From Elusimicrobia bacterium GWA2_62_23 (lineage in GTDB: Bacteria > Elusimicrobiota > Elusimicrobia > Elusimicrobiales > UBA9959): a stretch of 64,000 nucleotides of DNA. The stretch covers positions 62,001-126,000 of the forward strand of contig MGTV01000010.1 of the NCBI GenBank assembly GCA_001799635.1. Direction: 5' to 3'. Shown here one piece after another: positions 16,435 through 25,466 of this stretch (position 1 is its first letter; every line of letters starts with the position of its first letter). Both the position numbers and the translations under genes were made by a program. The notes beneath the pieces were generated by a model. It saw nothing but the letters and a program-made list of their open reading frames with translations. It made no database searches and was not told where the DNA came from.

Positions 16435-17844
16435 ATGAAAATACTTCTTATAAAGGCGGCCAGGCTGAAAAGCTCCCCCAGCAGGCGCCACGACGGCGTC
16501 ATGCCGCCGCTCGGCCTGCTGTACCTGGCGGCGGCGCTGAAGAAAGCGGGCCATGCCGAAGTCTCACTGCTGCATATCGCGCTGGAAGGCCTGGACCAGG
16601 CGGGCCTGGAGCTGGAAATAGCCAGGCGCCGCCCCGACGTGGTAGGCATAAGCGCCATGACCTCCGAGGCGGTCTCCATGCACGCGGCCGCCGCCGCGGC
16701 GAAGAAAGCCGGCGTCCGGCTGGTGGTAGCCGGCGGCGCGCACCCCACCGCTTACGTCGCCGAATGCCTGGGCGACGCCAACATAGACGCCGTCGTGCGC
16801 AACGAAGGCGAACTGACTTTCCCGGAGCTGCTGGCCGCCCATGAGCGCAAAGCCGGGTTCGGGGACGTAAAAGGCGTTTCTTTCAGGCGCGGGGACGGGA
16901 TCGTGAACAACCCGCCGCGCGAATTCATAGAGGACCTGGACTCGCTGCCCATGCCCGCCTGGGACCTGGCGGAAATGGACCGCTACCGGGAGTTCGTGCC
17001 GCACTCGCCCATGCTCTACGGGCGCCGCTACATGAGCGTGTTCACTTCCCGCGGCTGCCCCTTCCGCTGCACCTTCTGTCATAACATCTTTGGCAAGCGG
17101 TTCCGCGCCCACTCCCCGGCCCGGGTATTGGAAGAGCTGCGGCTCCTCAAGGAAAAATACGGCGTGGAGAACATCGAGGTCGCCGACGACGTCTTCAACC
17201 TGGACCGGGCCAGGGCCGCCGCCGTCATGCGCGGCCTGATAAACGGTCTGCCCAAGCTCAGCCTGTTCTTCGGCAACGGCCTGCGGGCCGAACTGCTCGA
17301 CGAGGAACTGGTGGACCTCTTTGCCAAAGCCGGCGTCAAATACGTCTGCGCCGCGGTGGAAACGGCCAGTCCCCGCCTGCGCGAACAGATAAAGAAGAAC
17401 GCGGACCTGGAGCGGCTGCGCGCGGCGGTGAAACTGCTGGTTAAAAAGCGCATCTTCGTGAACGCTTTCGTGATGATGGGCTTTCCCGGGGAAACCCTGC
17501 GGGAGCTGCTGCTGACCGCCCGCTACCTCTGGTCCCTGCCGCTGCATTCCTTCCTGCTTTTCTTCTGCCGCGGCTACGCCGGGGCGGAACTCTGCGGCGC
17601 CCTGCCGCCGGAAAAGAGGATAGACCCCAAGTCGGATAACACCTGCTTCGTGCCTTACGGCGGCTGCGCCGACCGGCCCGCCTGGCAGCTGCTGGCGGTA
17701 AAACAGCTGACCACCGCCGTCTTCTATCTCAACCCGGCCCGGCTCCTGCGGATCTTCCGGGACCTGCCCTTTGGCGGGGCGCGGCTCTACTGGTTCCTGT
17801 TCAGGACCATGGCGCTCAAGTTCGCCAGCCCCGGGCGGCGGTGA
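16435..17844 (+). CDS. B12-binding-type radical SAM protein
   Basis: 469 residues from ATG 16,435 (MKILLIKAARLK aligns with the N-termini of its paralogs); an in-frame TTG at 16,399 would add 12 residues. B12-like domain: MPPLGLLYLAAALKKAGH, VAGGAHPTAYVAECL, RNEGE. Core SRGCPFRCTFCHNIFGK with C208, C212 and C215; FVMMGFPGET. Its nearest relative is the gene at 21,396: both share the CHNIFGK..R(A/G)(H/R)SP signature and a DDV(F/A)N strand. A pair of radical enzymes acting on related substrates is a reasonable inference. Confidence 0.86.
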   Translation: MKILLIKAARLKSSPSRRHDGVMPPLGLLYLAAALKKAGHAEVSLLHIALEGLDQAGLELEIARRRPDVVGISAMTSEAVSMHAAAAAAKKAGVRLVVAGGAHPTAYVAECLGDANIDAVVRNEGELTFPELLAAHERKAGFGDVKGVSFRRGDGIVNNPPREFIEDLDSLPMPAWDLAEMDRYREFVPHSPMLYGRRYMSVFTSRGCPFRCTFCHNIFGKRFRAHSPARVLEELRLLKEKYGVENIEVADDVFNLDRARAAAVMRGLINGLPKLSLFFGNGLRAELLDEELVDLFAKAGVKYVCAAVETASPRLREQIKKNADLERLRAAVKLLVKKRIFVNAFVMMGFPGETLRELLLTARYLWSLPLHSFLLFFCRGYAGAELCGALPPEKRIDPKSDNTCFVPYGGCADRPAWQLLAVKQLTTAVFYLNPARLLRIFRDLPFGGARLYWFLFRTMALKFASPGRR

Positions 17845-17868
17845 AATATTCCATAATATGGTAAGAGC

Positions 17869-19344
17869 ATGAAAGTTTTACTCGTTTCCCCGGCGCTGCG
17901 CAACATGGACGTGTACCAGGTGCGCGCGCGCGGCTGTATGCCGCCGCTGAACCTCATGTACGTGGCCGCCGTGCTGGAACGCGCCGGGCACGCCGTCAGG
18001 ATCCTGGACCTTTACGCCGAGGGGCTGTCGGACGCGGAGTTCCTGGCCCGGGCGCGGGAGTTCGGCCCCGAGCTGGCCGGCTTCGCCACCTACACGGCCA
18101 GTTTCGATATGGCCGCGGCCGGCGCCCGCCTGCTGAAAAAAGAATTCCCGGGCCTAAAGACCGCGGCCGGCGGCATCCACGCCAGCTACCTGCCGGTCCA
18201 ATGCCTGCGCGGCGGGGATTTCGACTGCGTGGTGGTGGGCGAGGGCGAGACTACCATGCTGGAGCTGGCCGACGCGCTCGCCGACGGGAAGAACCTTGAA
18301 GGCGTGGCCGGCCTGGTGCTGCTGAAAGACGGCAAGCCGTTCGCCACTCCCCAGCGCGCGCTGATAGAGGACCTGGACTCCCTGCCGGAACCGGTCTATC
18401 GCCTTATCAACCTTTCCAATTATTACCTCGGCATCACGCGGGCCGTCAGCACGGCGCCGGCGGCCTCCGTGCTGACCATGCGCGGCTGCCCGTACCAGTG
18501 CACTTTCTGCAGCCATCATTACGGTTACGGCGGGCGCATTCGCAAGCGGAGCCCGCGGTTGGTAGTCGCCGAAATGAAAAAGCTTTACGACCAATACGGG
18601 GTGCGCGAATTCCAGTTCGAGGACCCTTCGTTCACCTGCGACCCGGGGCACGTGAAGGAGATCTGCCGCCTCATCACTGAAAGCGGCATGAAGATCTCCT
18701 GGAACTGCAATGTGCGAGCCAACACCGCCTCCGAGGAACTGTTCGCCGCCATGGAAGCGGCCGGCTGCCGCCGCGCCCTGCTCGGTGTGGAATCCGGTTC
18801 GCAGGCGATGCTGGACCGCATGAAAAAAGGCATCACGCTGGACGCGGTGCGCAAGACCATGGCCCTGGCCCGCCGCCACCGGATGCGGGTGAACGCGGCC
18901 TTCATCCTGGGCACGCCCGGCGAGACCGAAGAAACGGCCCGCCAGACCAACGCTTTCGCCCGGGAACTGGACCCGGACTACGTCATGTTCTCGGTTTACA
19001 TCCCCAGCCCAGGCGGCGAACTGTTCGACGGGCTGGCCGCGGAGGGACGGCTGGACCTGGACAAGGTTTACGGCGCGGACTATATCACGGTGTATTCGGA
19101 GCGGGAACCCATGGTGGAGATGAGCGCCGTACCTGCCAAAAAGCTCCTGCGGCTGATGGAAGAATATACCCGGGGCTTCTACCTGCGCCCCGCCTACGTC
19201 TTCAAGCGGCTGCGCACGCTGCTGCTGCCCGGCGAGATAAGCCGGGTGGCCTGGGGCGTGGCGCTGATCTTCAGCCACCAGTTCAGGCGCCTGCGCGACC
19301 GGCTGGCCGGCAAAGGACAGGATGAGAACAGCTGGACATATTAG
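17869..19344 (+). CDS. B12-binding-type radical SAM protein
   Basis: 491 residues. B12-like domain: MPPLNLMYVAAVLERAGHAVRI, GGIHASYLPVQCL, VVGEGE. Core MRGCPYQCTFCSHHYGYGG with C207, C211 and C214; VESGSQAMLDRM and FILGTPGET. Strongly resembles the product at 12,023 over its whole length, including the C-terminal VAWGVALIFSH. A CATAAT box lies 11 bases before the ATG and no SD is present. The last 23 bases overlap the next rSAM gene. Confidence 0.87.
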   Translation: MKVLLVSPALRNMDVYQVRARGCMPPLNLMYVAAVLERAGHAVRILDLYAEGLSDAEFLARAREFGPELAGFATYTASFDMAAAGARLLKKEFPGLKTAAGGIHASYLPVQCLRGGDFDCVVVGEGETTMLELADALADGKNLEGVAGLVLLKDGKPFATPQRALIEDLDSLPEPVYRLINLSNYYLGITRAVSTAPAASVLTMRGCPYQCTFCSHHYGYGGRIRKRSPRLVVAEMKKLYDQYGVREFQFEDPSFTCDPGHVKEICRLITESGMKISWNCNVRANTASEELFAAMEAAGCRRALLGVESGSQAMLDRMKKGITLDAVRKTMALARRHRMRVNAAFILGTPGETEETARQTNAFARELDPDYVMFSVYIPSPGGELFDGLAAEGRLDLDKVYGADYITVYSEREPMVEMSAVPAKKLLRLMEEYTRGFYLRPAYVFKRLRTLLLPGEISRVAWGVALIFSHQFRRLRDRLAGKGQDENSWTY

Positions 19345-20299
19345 GCGGCTGGCGCTGCTGTACGGCATCTTCGCCCGGCGGGCCATGCCGGGCCTGCTGC
19401 CGCGCCTGGCCGCCTACGGCTGGCGCCGCTATGTCCTGGGCCGGCGGATACCGCTGACCGTGATGATAGCGGTCACCGGGCGCTGTCAGTGTGATTGCGC
19501 GCATTGCTCGGCGAGCGGCCTGCCTTCAGGCGGGGAGCTCTCGACCGAAGAGATAAAGCGCGTGATAAGCGATGCGGCGGCCATGGGCAGCCCTAAAATA
19601 GGTTTTACCGGCGGGGAACCCCTGCTGCGGCCGGATATAGCCGAACTGGCCGCGCACGCGGCCGGCCTCGGCCTGAGCGTCTCTCTGGACACCAACGGCA
19701 TCCTGCTGGACGCCGCGAAAGCGCGGGCGCTGGCGGCCGCTGGCGTCACCAATATCAACGTCAGCCTGGACTCGCCTGACGCCAGGCGCCACGACCGGTT
19801 GCGCGGCTACCCCGGCTGCTTCGACGCGGCGCTGGCCGCGGTAGCGGCTTGCGTGGCCGCCGGCGTGCCCTGCGTGGTCTCAACGTATATAACCGACCGT
19901 GGCCTGGCCGAGGGCCGGCTGGAGGCGCTGATAAAGCTGGCCCGCGCCCGCGGCGCTTCGGCCGTGCGCGCCCTGTTCCCTATCTATACGGGCAAGCTAG
20001 GCGACAGGAGCCGGCCGCTGCTCTCCGCGGAACATAAAAAACTTTTCTTCGAAAAATACGCGGACCCGGCCTTCGTCTATTCCGAGAGCCCGCTTTACGA
20101 CTACCTCGACGGCGCCCTGCAGTGCACGGCCGCCCGCAAGGTTAGCGTTTACGTGGGCGCCGACGGCGCGGCGCGCGCCTGCTACGTCTCCGGGGCGGCC
20201 ATGGGGAACGTGCGCGAAGGCGGCCTGGAGGCCGTGCTGGAGCGGGCTGGTTATTTCAGCGGGGGCGGTTGCGGCGGCCTGGACTGCGGGGCCTGTTAA
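19322..20299 (+). CDS. Radical SAM protein of the CQCxCxxC group
   Basis: 325 residues. Core GRCQCDCAHCSASG uses C55, C59 and C62, with an extra Cys at 57; GFTGGEPLL and SLDTNGI follow, and LDSPDARRHDRLRGYPGCF is shared with the genes at 20,296 and 22,905. The C-terminal GGGCGGLDCGAC could hold an extra cluster. The first ~45 residues are basic and hydrophobic, like a membrane-associating leader. ATG at 19,322 follows AGGACAGG and lies inside the previous gene's end. Its stop overlaps the convergent rSAM stop by 4 bases. Confidence 0.83.
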   Translation: MRTAGHIRRLALLYGIFARRAMPGLLPRLAAYGWRRYVLGRRIPLTVMIAVTGRCQCDCAHCSASGLPSGGELSTEEIKRVISDAAAMGSPKIGFTGGEPLLRPDIAELAAHAAGLGLSVSLDTNGILLDAAKARALAAAGVTNINVSLDSPDARRHDRLRGYPGCFDAALAAVAACVAAGVPCVVSTYITDRGLAEGRLEALIKLARARGASAVRALFPIYTGKLGDRSRPLLSAEHKKLFFEKYADPAFVYSESPLYDYLDGALQCTAARKVSVYVGADGAARACYVSGAAMGNVREGGLEAVLERAGYFSGGGCGGLDCGAC

Positions 20300-21345
20300 C
20301 AACCGCGGGGTGAATTAAGCTGTTCCTCGTTGCGGCTGGTGAAGTTCCGGTCGTTCATCGGGCAGTCGAAGTGATCTGACCCCTTCCTGAACATTTCCGA
20401 AGACCACATGCGCTTAACGATGGTTTCCAGCGGCTCCTTGCGGATGTTGCCGAAGGCGGCGGGCAGGTAGCAGCAGGCCAGCACGTCCCCGAAGGCGGAG
20501 ACGTCGAATTTATTCCCTATCATCGAGTTGCACCAGAAAGGCACGTTCTTGTGCTGGAGGAATTCCGTTTCCCAGCAGACGTCTGGCGCCACCAGGCCGC
20601 GCAGCCTGGCGATCTCTTCCGGGGTGAGGGGGACGTCCTTGTCCTTCCACTTGCCGCTCTGGATGGAGGACAGGAAACGCACGCCGACGCCGAGCTCGCG
20701 GGCCAGGGCTATCATCTTCTCGAAGTCGCCGTTGGCCAGGTTCTCGCGGGTGGCGTAAATGGAGACGTTGGCGGGGATGCCGTGCTTCACGCAGAGGCGC
20801 AGCCCGTCCACGGCCTTGCGCCAGCAGCCGGGCACGCCGCGGTTGGCGTCGTGGTCGGCCTCGCGCGGGCTGTCCAGGCTCACCCGGATGCGCTCTATGC
20901 CGGCGGCCTTGAGCTTCAGTACCATGGCCTCGTTGAGCAGGAGGCCGTTGGTGTCCACCGAGGCCATCATGCCCAGCGCGCGGGTGCGGGCCACGAATTC
21001 GGGGAGTTGCGGCACCACCAGCGGCTCGCCGCCGAAGAAGTGCACGCAGGCGCCGCCCAGGCGGCCCAGGTCGTCTATGAATTTCAGGATCTCCGCGCTG
21101 GTGAGCTCGCCGCCGGGCGGGGGCGCCTTCTTGCCCACGCCGCAATGCGTGCAGGAGCACTGGCACTTGTAGGACATGGAGAGCACCACCGTCACGCCGT
21201 AAAGCGGCACGAAGCGGCGTATGAACGGCAGGATGGTGCGGAAATAGAAGGCCGTGAAGGCTATGAACCAGGAAGTGCCGTAAACGCCGGCTAAAAGAGG
21301 CCGCAGGCGGAAGGAAAGTTTGTTGAGGAACATCGTCGCGCTCAT
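20296..21345 (-). CDS. Radical SAM protein of the CQCxCxxC group
   Basis: 349 residues from ATG 21,345, which lies 6 bases after TAGAAT; the ATG at 21,351 abuts that box and is less likely. Core YKCQCSCTHCGVGK uses C61, C65 and C68; FFGGEPLV and SVDTNGLLL follow, then LDSPREADHDANRGVPGC. The N-terminal ~55 residues contain an aromatic hydrophobic stretch (residues ~20-55) that may be a membrane anchor. The C-terminus has a CCYLPAAFGN turn and DCPMNDRNF, as in SPASM proteins. Paralog of 19,322 and of the second half of the 22,905 product. Confidence 0.83.
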   Translation of the reverse strand: MSATMFLNKLSFRLRPLLAGVYGTSWFIAFTAFYFRTILPFIRRFVPLYGVTVVLSMSYKCQCSCTHCGVGKKAPPPGGELTSAEILKFIDDLGRLGGACVHFFGGEPLVVPQLPEFVARTRALGMMASVDTNGLLLNEAMVLKLKAAGIERIRVSLDSPREADHDANRGVPGCWRKAVDGLRLCVKHGIPANVSIYATRENLANGDFEKMIALARELGVGVRFLSSIQSGKWKDKDVPLTPEEIARLRGLVAPDVCWETEFLQHKNVPFWCNSMIGNKFDVSAFGDVLACCYLPAAFGNIRKEPLETIVKRMWSSEMFRKGSDHFDCPMNDRNFTSRNEEQLNSPRGC

Positions 21346-21351
21346 GGGCAT

Positions 21352-21357
21352 ATTCTA
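21352..21357 (-). promoter_or_regulatory. Candidate -10 box (TAGAAT), leaderless start of the rSAM gene at 21,345
   Basis: TAGAAT ends 6 bases before ATG 21,345 with no SD. The divergent gene has TAGACT at 21,383. Confidence 0.45.
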
Positions 21358-21382
21358 GCAAACCTTTGCCCTTTCCTTTTGG

Positions 21383-21388
21383 TAGACT
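21383..21388 (+). promoter_or_regulatory. Candidate -10 box (TAGACT), leaderless start of the rSAM gene at 21,396
   Basis: TAGACT ends 7 bases before ATG 21,396. The longer reading from TTG 21,366 would contain this box and is rejected. Confidence 0.4.
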
Positions 21389-21395
21389 ATGGCGT

Positions 21396-22838
21396 ATGAG
21401 GCGCCCCCGCGTTCTGCTCATAAAAAGCCGCAGCCTGGCCACAAAATTGAAAGGCGCGTCCATGCCGCCGCTCGGCCTGCTTTCCGTCGCCGCTTTCCTG
21501 CGCTCCCGGCTGGGGGCCGAGGTGCGCGTGCTCGACGCCCGCCTTGAGCCGGACATACTCCGGCTGGCCGCGGAGGAAGTGCGCCAGAACCGCCCCGACG
21601 CCGTGGGGGTGAGCGCCCTCACCGCCGAAGCTTTCCTGGCCGGCAAGATCACCGCCGCCGTAAAGGCCGCCGACCCCACCGTGCCCGTGATCCTCGGCGG
21701 GCCCTACCCGTCCTCCGACCCCGAAGCCGCGCTGGCCGATCCGAACTCCGACGCCGCCGTGATCGGCGAGGGAGAGGAAACTTTCGCCCACCTGGTCCGC
21801 GTGATAACAGAAGAGGGTCCGCGCTGGAAAGCTCCCGCCGTGATCGGCGGCGTGGCCGGCCTGGCGGTGCGCGGCGAGGCGGGGGTGGAACTTACGGCCC
21901 CGCGGCCGCCCATACAGGACCTGGACGCCCTGCCCTTGCCCGCCTGGGACCTGGTGGATTATAAAAAATTCTGGAAGACCAACGGCATGGCCGCGGTGGG
22001 GGTGAGGCCTTACCTGCCTATTTTTACTTCGCGCGGCTGCCCTTACCAGTGCGTGTACTGCCACAACATCTTCGGCAAGGCCTTCCGCGGGCGGTCTCCG
22101 GAAAGCGTCGCCGAGGAAGTGGCCCTGATCCATAAGCTGGGAACCAGGGACATAGAAGTGCTCGACGACGTGGCCAATTTCGACGCCGACAGGTTCGACG
22201 GAACGCTTTCGCTGCTGCTGGAACGGAACCTGCGTTCCACGCTTAATTTCCCCAACGGCCTGCGCGCCGACATAGTGCGGGCGGAGTCGCTGGACCTGCT
22301 CAAGCAGGTGGGCTCCGGGGACGTGGCCCTGGCGGTGGAGACCGTGTCGCCGCGCCTTCAGAAGCTCATCAACAAGAACCTGGACATCGGCAAGGTCAGC
22401 CGCACCATCGGCATGCTGGCCGACAGGCGCATGCTCAGCCGCGGCTTCTTTATGCTGGGTTTCCCCACCGAGACCGAAGAAGAGATGCGCGCCACCATTA
22501 AATTCGCCTGCGAATCCCGCCTCCACCTGGCCCTCTTCTTCACGCCTACCCCGTACCCCGGCACCGCCATGCACGAGATGTTCCGGCGGGCCGGCAAACT
22601 GCCGCCCGGGCTCAGCACCATAGATCTTGAATTTACGGCCGCGCCGTTCAATCCCACGGCGATGAGCGACGAGACCTACCACCGGTTGTACCGGTCGGCC
22701 TTCCTTAAGTTTCACCTGAACCCGGGGCGGATCTTCCGCATAGCCAGGGACGGGCCTTTCGGTCCCGACTTCCCGTTGCGGGCTTTCCGGTTCTTCAGGA
22801 ACAACCTCAGTTTCGGCCGCCTGCGCGAGAGCGCCTGA
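21396..22838 (+). CDS. B12-binding-type radical SAM protein
   Basis: 480 residues. B12-like domain: RVLLIKSRSLATKL, MPPLGLLSVAAFLRSRLG, LGGPYPSSDPEAAL, VIGEGEETF. Core SRGCPYQCVYCHNIFGK with C215, C219 and C222; EVLDDVANFDADRF, NFPNGLRAD and FFMLGFPTET. Paralog of the gene at 16,435. The C-terminal LNPGRIFRIARDGPFG is echoed there as LNPARLLRIFRDLPFG. Probable B12/rSAM alkylating enzyme; substrate unknown. Confidence 0.87.
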   Translation: MRRPRVLLIKSRSLATKLKGASMPPLGLLSVAAFLRSRLGAEVRVLDARLEPDILRLAAEEVRQNRPDAVGVSALTAEAFLAGKITAAVKAADPTVPVILGGPYPSSDPEAALADPNSDAAVIGEGEETFAHLVRVITEEGPRWKAPAVIGGVAGLAVRGEAGVELTAPRPPIQDLDALPLPAWDLVDYKKFWKTNGMAAVGVRPYLPIFTSRGCPYQCVYCHNIFGKAFRGRSPESVAEEVALIHKLGTRDIEVLDDVANFDADRFDGTLSLLLERNLRSTLNFPNGLRADIVRAESLDLLKQVGSGDVALAVETVSPRLQKLINKNLDIGKVSRTIGMLADRRMLSRGFFMLGFPTETEEEMRATIKFACESRLHLALFFTPTPYPGTAMHEMFRRAGKLPPGLSTIDLEFTAAPFNPTAMSDETYHRLYRSAFLKFHLNPGRIFRIARDGPFGPDFPLRAFRFFRNNLSFGRLRESA

Positions 22839-22891
22839 CGGCCGCGCCCACGGCCCGTTCGCGCCGGCCCGGCCCGGCGGGGATATTATGA

Positions 22892-22897
22892 TAAAAT
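22892..22897 (+). promoter_or_regulatory. Candidate -10 box (TAAAAT), leaderless start of the tandem rSAM gene
   Basis: TAAAAT ends 7 bases before ATG 22,905. A TATTAT at 22,884-22,889 is an alternative giving a slightly longer leader. No SD. Confidence 0.4.
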
Positions 22898-22904
22898 TGA
22901 CCAG

Positions 22905-25466
22905 ATGAAGACGGTTTTTGTCCGCGCCGCGACGGAAAGTCTCGGCATAGAGCATATGTCGGCGGCCCTGAAGGCCCGCGGGCACGAGACCGCCCTCGTC
23001 TACGAGCCGCTGCTGTTCGACTCCTTCAGGCTGCGGCTGCCCTTCTTCGAGCCCGAGAGCGCCGCGCGTACCGCGCGCAGGGTGGTGGAACTTAATCCCG
23101 GGTTGGTAGGTTTCTCCGCGGAATCCGATCTTTTCCCCTGGGCGCTGGCGGTGGCCCGTGAGATAAAGCGCCTGAGCCGCGTGCCCATAATTTTCGGCGG
23201 GGTGCATGTCAGTACCTCGCCCGAAGCAGCGCTGGCCAGGCCCGAAGTGGACCTGCTCTGCGTGGGCGACGGCGAAAGCGCGGTCTGCGCGCTGGCCGAC
23301 CGCCTCGCCGCCGGCAAAGGCCCCGACGGACTGGAGAATATCTGGTTCAAGCGCGGCGGTGCCGCGGTAAAGGGCCCGGTGCGGCTGGAGACAGATCTGG
23401 ACGCGCTGCCTTTCCCCGATAAGGACCTGTTTTTCAGGGAATATCCCGGTTTCGCCCTTGACACTTATTCCATGGTCACGGGCCGCGGCTGCCCCAACGC
23501 CTGCACCTACTGCCACAACAGCTCCATGCGGCGTGTGCTGTCGCGCCTGGGCTGCAAGGACGCTTTCCTCCGGCGGCGCAGCGTGGAGAGCGTGATAACG
23601 GAACTTGAGGCCGCGAAGAAAAAGTACGGGTTCCGGCGGGTCTCTTTCTGCGACGACCTTTTTATTTCCGACCGGAGGTGGCTGGAGGAGTTCGCGCTGG
23701 CCTATCCGAAACGCGTGGGGCTGCCTTTCTTCTGCAACGTCCACCCTTCCGACGCAGACGAACGGGCCGTGGCCCTGCTGAGGGTCGCCGGCGCCGCGGC
23801 CGTAAACATAGGCGTACAGACCGTGAGCGAGACGCTGCGCCGTGACTGCCTCGGGCGCTCCGAGAGCACGGCCGACTCGGTAAAGGCCCTGCGCCTGCTG
23901 CGTGAGGCGGGGCTTTTCGTCTACACCAATTTCATTTTCGGCCTGCCAGGCCAGGATGGGACAGAGCTGGAGCGCGTGGCCGCCTTCGCGGCGGTCAACC
24001 CCGCCGGCTTCCACGACGTCAACTGGCTGCGCTACTACCCCGGCACCGCCCTGTTCGAAAAAGCCCGCAAGACCGGCCTGCTGTCGGAGAAAGACGCCGC
24101 AGCAGTGGAGAACGGGGAGTTCCGGGTGCCTTACGGGCACGGCGGGCACAGCTACGGCCCGGACCGCGCCCGGCTGCGCAACCTGGTGTTCCTCGCTTCG
24201 CTTTTCCCGGCCGCGGCGCGCGCCGCCCTGGCCCGCGGCTGGTGGCGGCTGCTGCCGGCGTTCAGCCTGCGCCTGCCGGCCATAGCCGCCCGCGCCCTGC
24301 TGGCGCGGCTCGGAGGTAACCCGGCGCCCTACCCGAATTTCTCCCTCGCCGGGAGTTTTAAATATTTCTTCCATTACCTGTTCGCGGTTTACGCCGGCCG
24401 GGCCGCGACCGCGCCGCGCAACGTCCTGCGGCGGGTCTTTGTGACCCTGCGCGGAGCGCTGTTCCTGGCCGGCCTGCTGGACGCGCGCCGTGCCTGGCGC
24501 TACGCCGTCTATACTTTCCGGCGCCGGGTGTTGCGCCGCCGCGTGCCGGGCATGGCGGCTTTCGCGGCCACTTTCGCCTGCCAGTGCCGCTGCGGGGCCT
24601 GCTCCTCCGGAGGCTTCAGGGAGTTGTTCGGCGGCCGGATCATGAGCCGCGAGACCGCTTTGGCCCGCGTGGCCGAACTGGCGGCACTGGGCGTGCCGCG
24701 CCTGCATTTCACCGGTGGGGAGAACACGCTGGTGCCTTTCCTGCCGGAACTGACGGCGGCCGCCGCCGGCGCCGGCATGACCGTTTTCCTCGAGACCAAC
24801 GGGCTGAAGGTGACGCGCGAACTCGTTCTGGAGCTCAAACGCGCGGGCCTCGCCTGCCTCAATGTCAGCCTGGACTCGGCTTCGCCCGAAGGGCACGATT
24901 CCCTGCGGCAGGCGCCCGGCTGCCACGCGGCCGCGCTGAAAGCGCTGGCCCTGGCCAAAGAACACGGCCTGCCCGCCATGGCCTCCTGCTACGCCACGCG
25001 CGAAACCGCGGCCGACGGCTCGCTCGCCGCGCTGCTGGCCTCTGCCGCCGCGGCCGGCGCCCGCGCCGTGCGCGTGCTGCCGCCGGTCCCCTCCGGCTCC
25101 TGGGCCGGCCGGCTGGAAGAACTTAAGTTGGAGGCCGCCGACAGGGAGAACGTGCTGGCGGCGGCCTTCGGGGCGGGCCTGCCCGTGCTCGACAGGACCG
25201 GTATGGTAAACTGCGAGCTGCCCTCGGCCTACAAGATAATGATCCTGCCCGACGGCGGCGTGGCGCCCTGCGAGCATCTGCCCTATATCTTCAGGGATTC
25301 TTCCGCGGCGCCGCTGGCCGAGGTGGTGCGCTCGGCCTACGGTGAGGAAAATTTCGGGCCGGTGGTGAAATGCTGGGCGCGCGACGCGGCCTGGCGCGCG
25401 GCCCATCCGGAGGTCGGCGCTTCCCCGGTCTATCTTTCGCTGACCGGCAAAAAGGGGAGCGCGTGA
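22905..25466 (+). CDS. Tandem radical SAM protein: B12-type rSAM fused to a second rSAM domain
   Basis: 853 residues, twice the usual size. Residues 1-~450: B12-like domain (SLGIEHMSAALKARGHE, FGGVHVSTSPEAAL, VGDGE) and an rSAM core GRGCPNACTYCHN with C196, C200 and C203; FIFGLPGQDG. Residues ~455-545 are hydrophobic and Arg-rich, a linker that may lie at the membrane. Residues ~550-835: a second rSAM core FACQCRCGACSSGG with C559, C563 and C566, HFTGGENTL, FLETNGL, LDSASPEGHDSLRQAPGC and a C-terminal GVAPCEHLPY turn. The first half is paralogous to 33,860, the second to 19,322 and 20,296, so a fusion of two locus families is likely. Both halves keep their key Cys residues. Overlaps the next gene (GTGA). 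Confidence 0.88.
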   Translation: MKTVFVRAATESLGIEHMSAALKARGHETALVYEPLLFDSFRLRLPFFEPESAARTARRVVELNPGLVGFSAESDLFPWALAVAREIKRLSRVPIIFGGVHVSTSPEAALARPEVDLLCVGDGESAVCALADRLAAGKGPDGLENIWFKRGGAAVKGPVRLETDLDALPFPDKDLFFREYPGFALDTYSMVTGRGCPNACTYCHNSSMRRVLSRLGCKDAFLRRRSVESVITELEAAKKKYGFRRVSFCDDLFISDRRWLEEFALAYPKRVGLPFFCNVHPSDADERAVALLRVAGAAAVNIGVQTVSETLRRDCLGRSESTADSVKALRLLREAGLFVYTNFIFGLPGQDGTELERVAAFAAVNPAGFHDVNWLRYYPGTALFEKARKTGLLSEKDAAAVENGEFRVPYGHGGHSYGPDRARLRNLVFLASLFPAAARAALARGWWRLLPAFSLRLPAIAARALLARLGGNPAPYPNFSLAGSFKYFFHYLFAVYAGRAATAPRNVLRRVFVTLRGALFLAGLLDARRAWRYAVYTFRRRVLRRRVPGMAAFAATFACQCRCGACSSGGFRELFGGRIMSRETALARVAELAALGVPRLHFTGGENTLVPFLPELTAAAAGAGMTVFLETNGLKVTRELVLELKRAGLACLNVSLDSASPEGHDSLRQAPGCHAAALKALALAKEHGLPAMASCYATRETAADGSLAALLASAAAAGARAVRVLPPVPSGSWAGRLEELKLEAADRENVLAAAFGAGLPVLDRTGMVNCELPSAYKIMILPDGGVAPCEHLPYIFRDSSAAPLAEVVRSAYGEENFGPVVKCWARDAAWRAAHPEVGASPVYLSLTGKKGSA

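Noticed and set aside
21387..25406. A 1339-codon open frame on the minus strand across the rSAM genes
   Set aside because: It lies antisense to clear rSAM genes with intact motifs and is low-complexity His/Gly/Gln/Arg-rich, a typical shadow in high-GC DNA.
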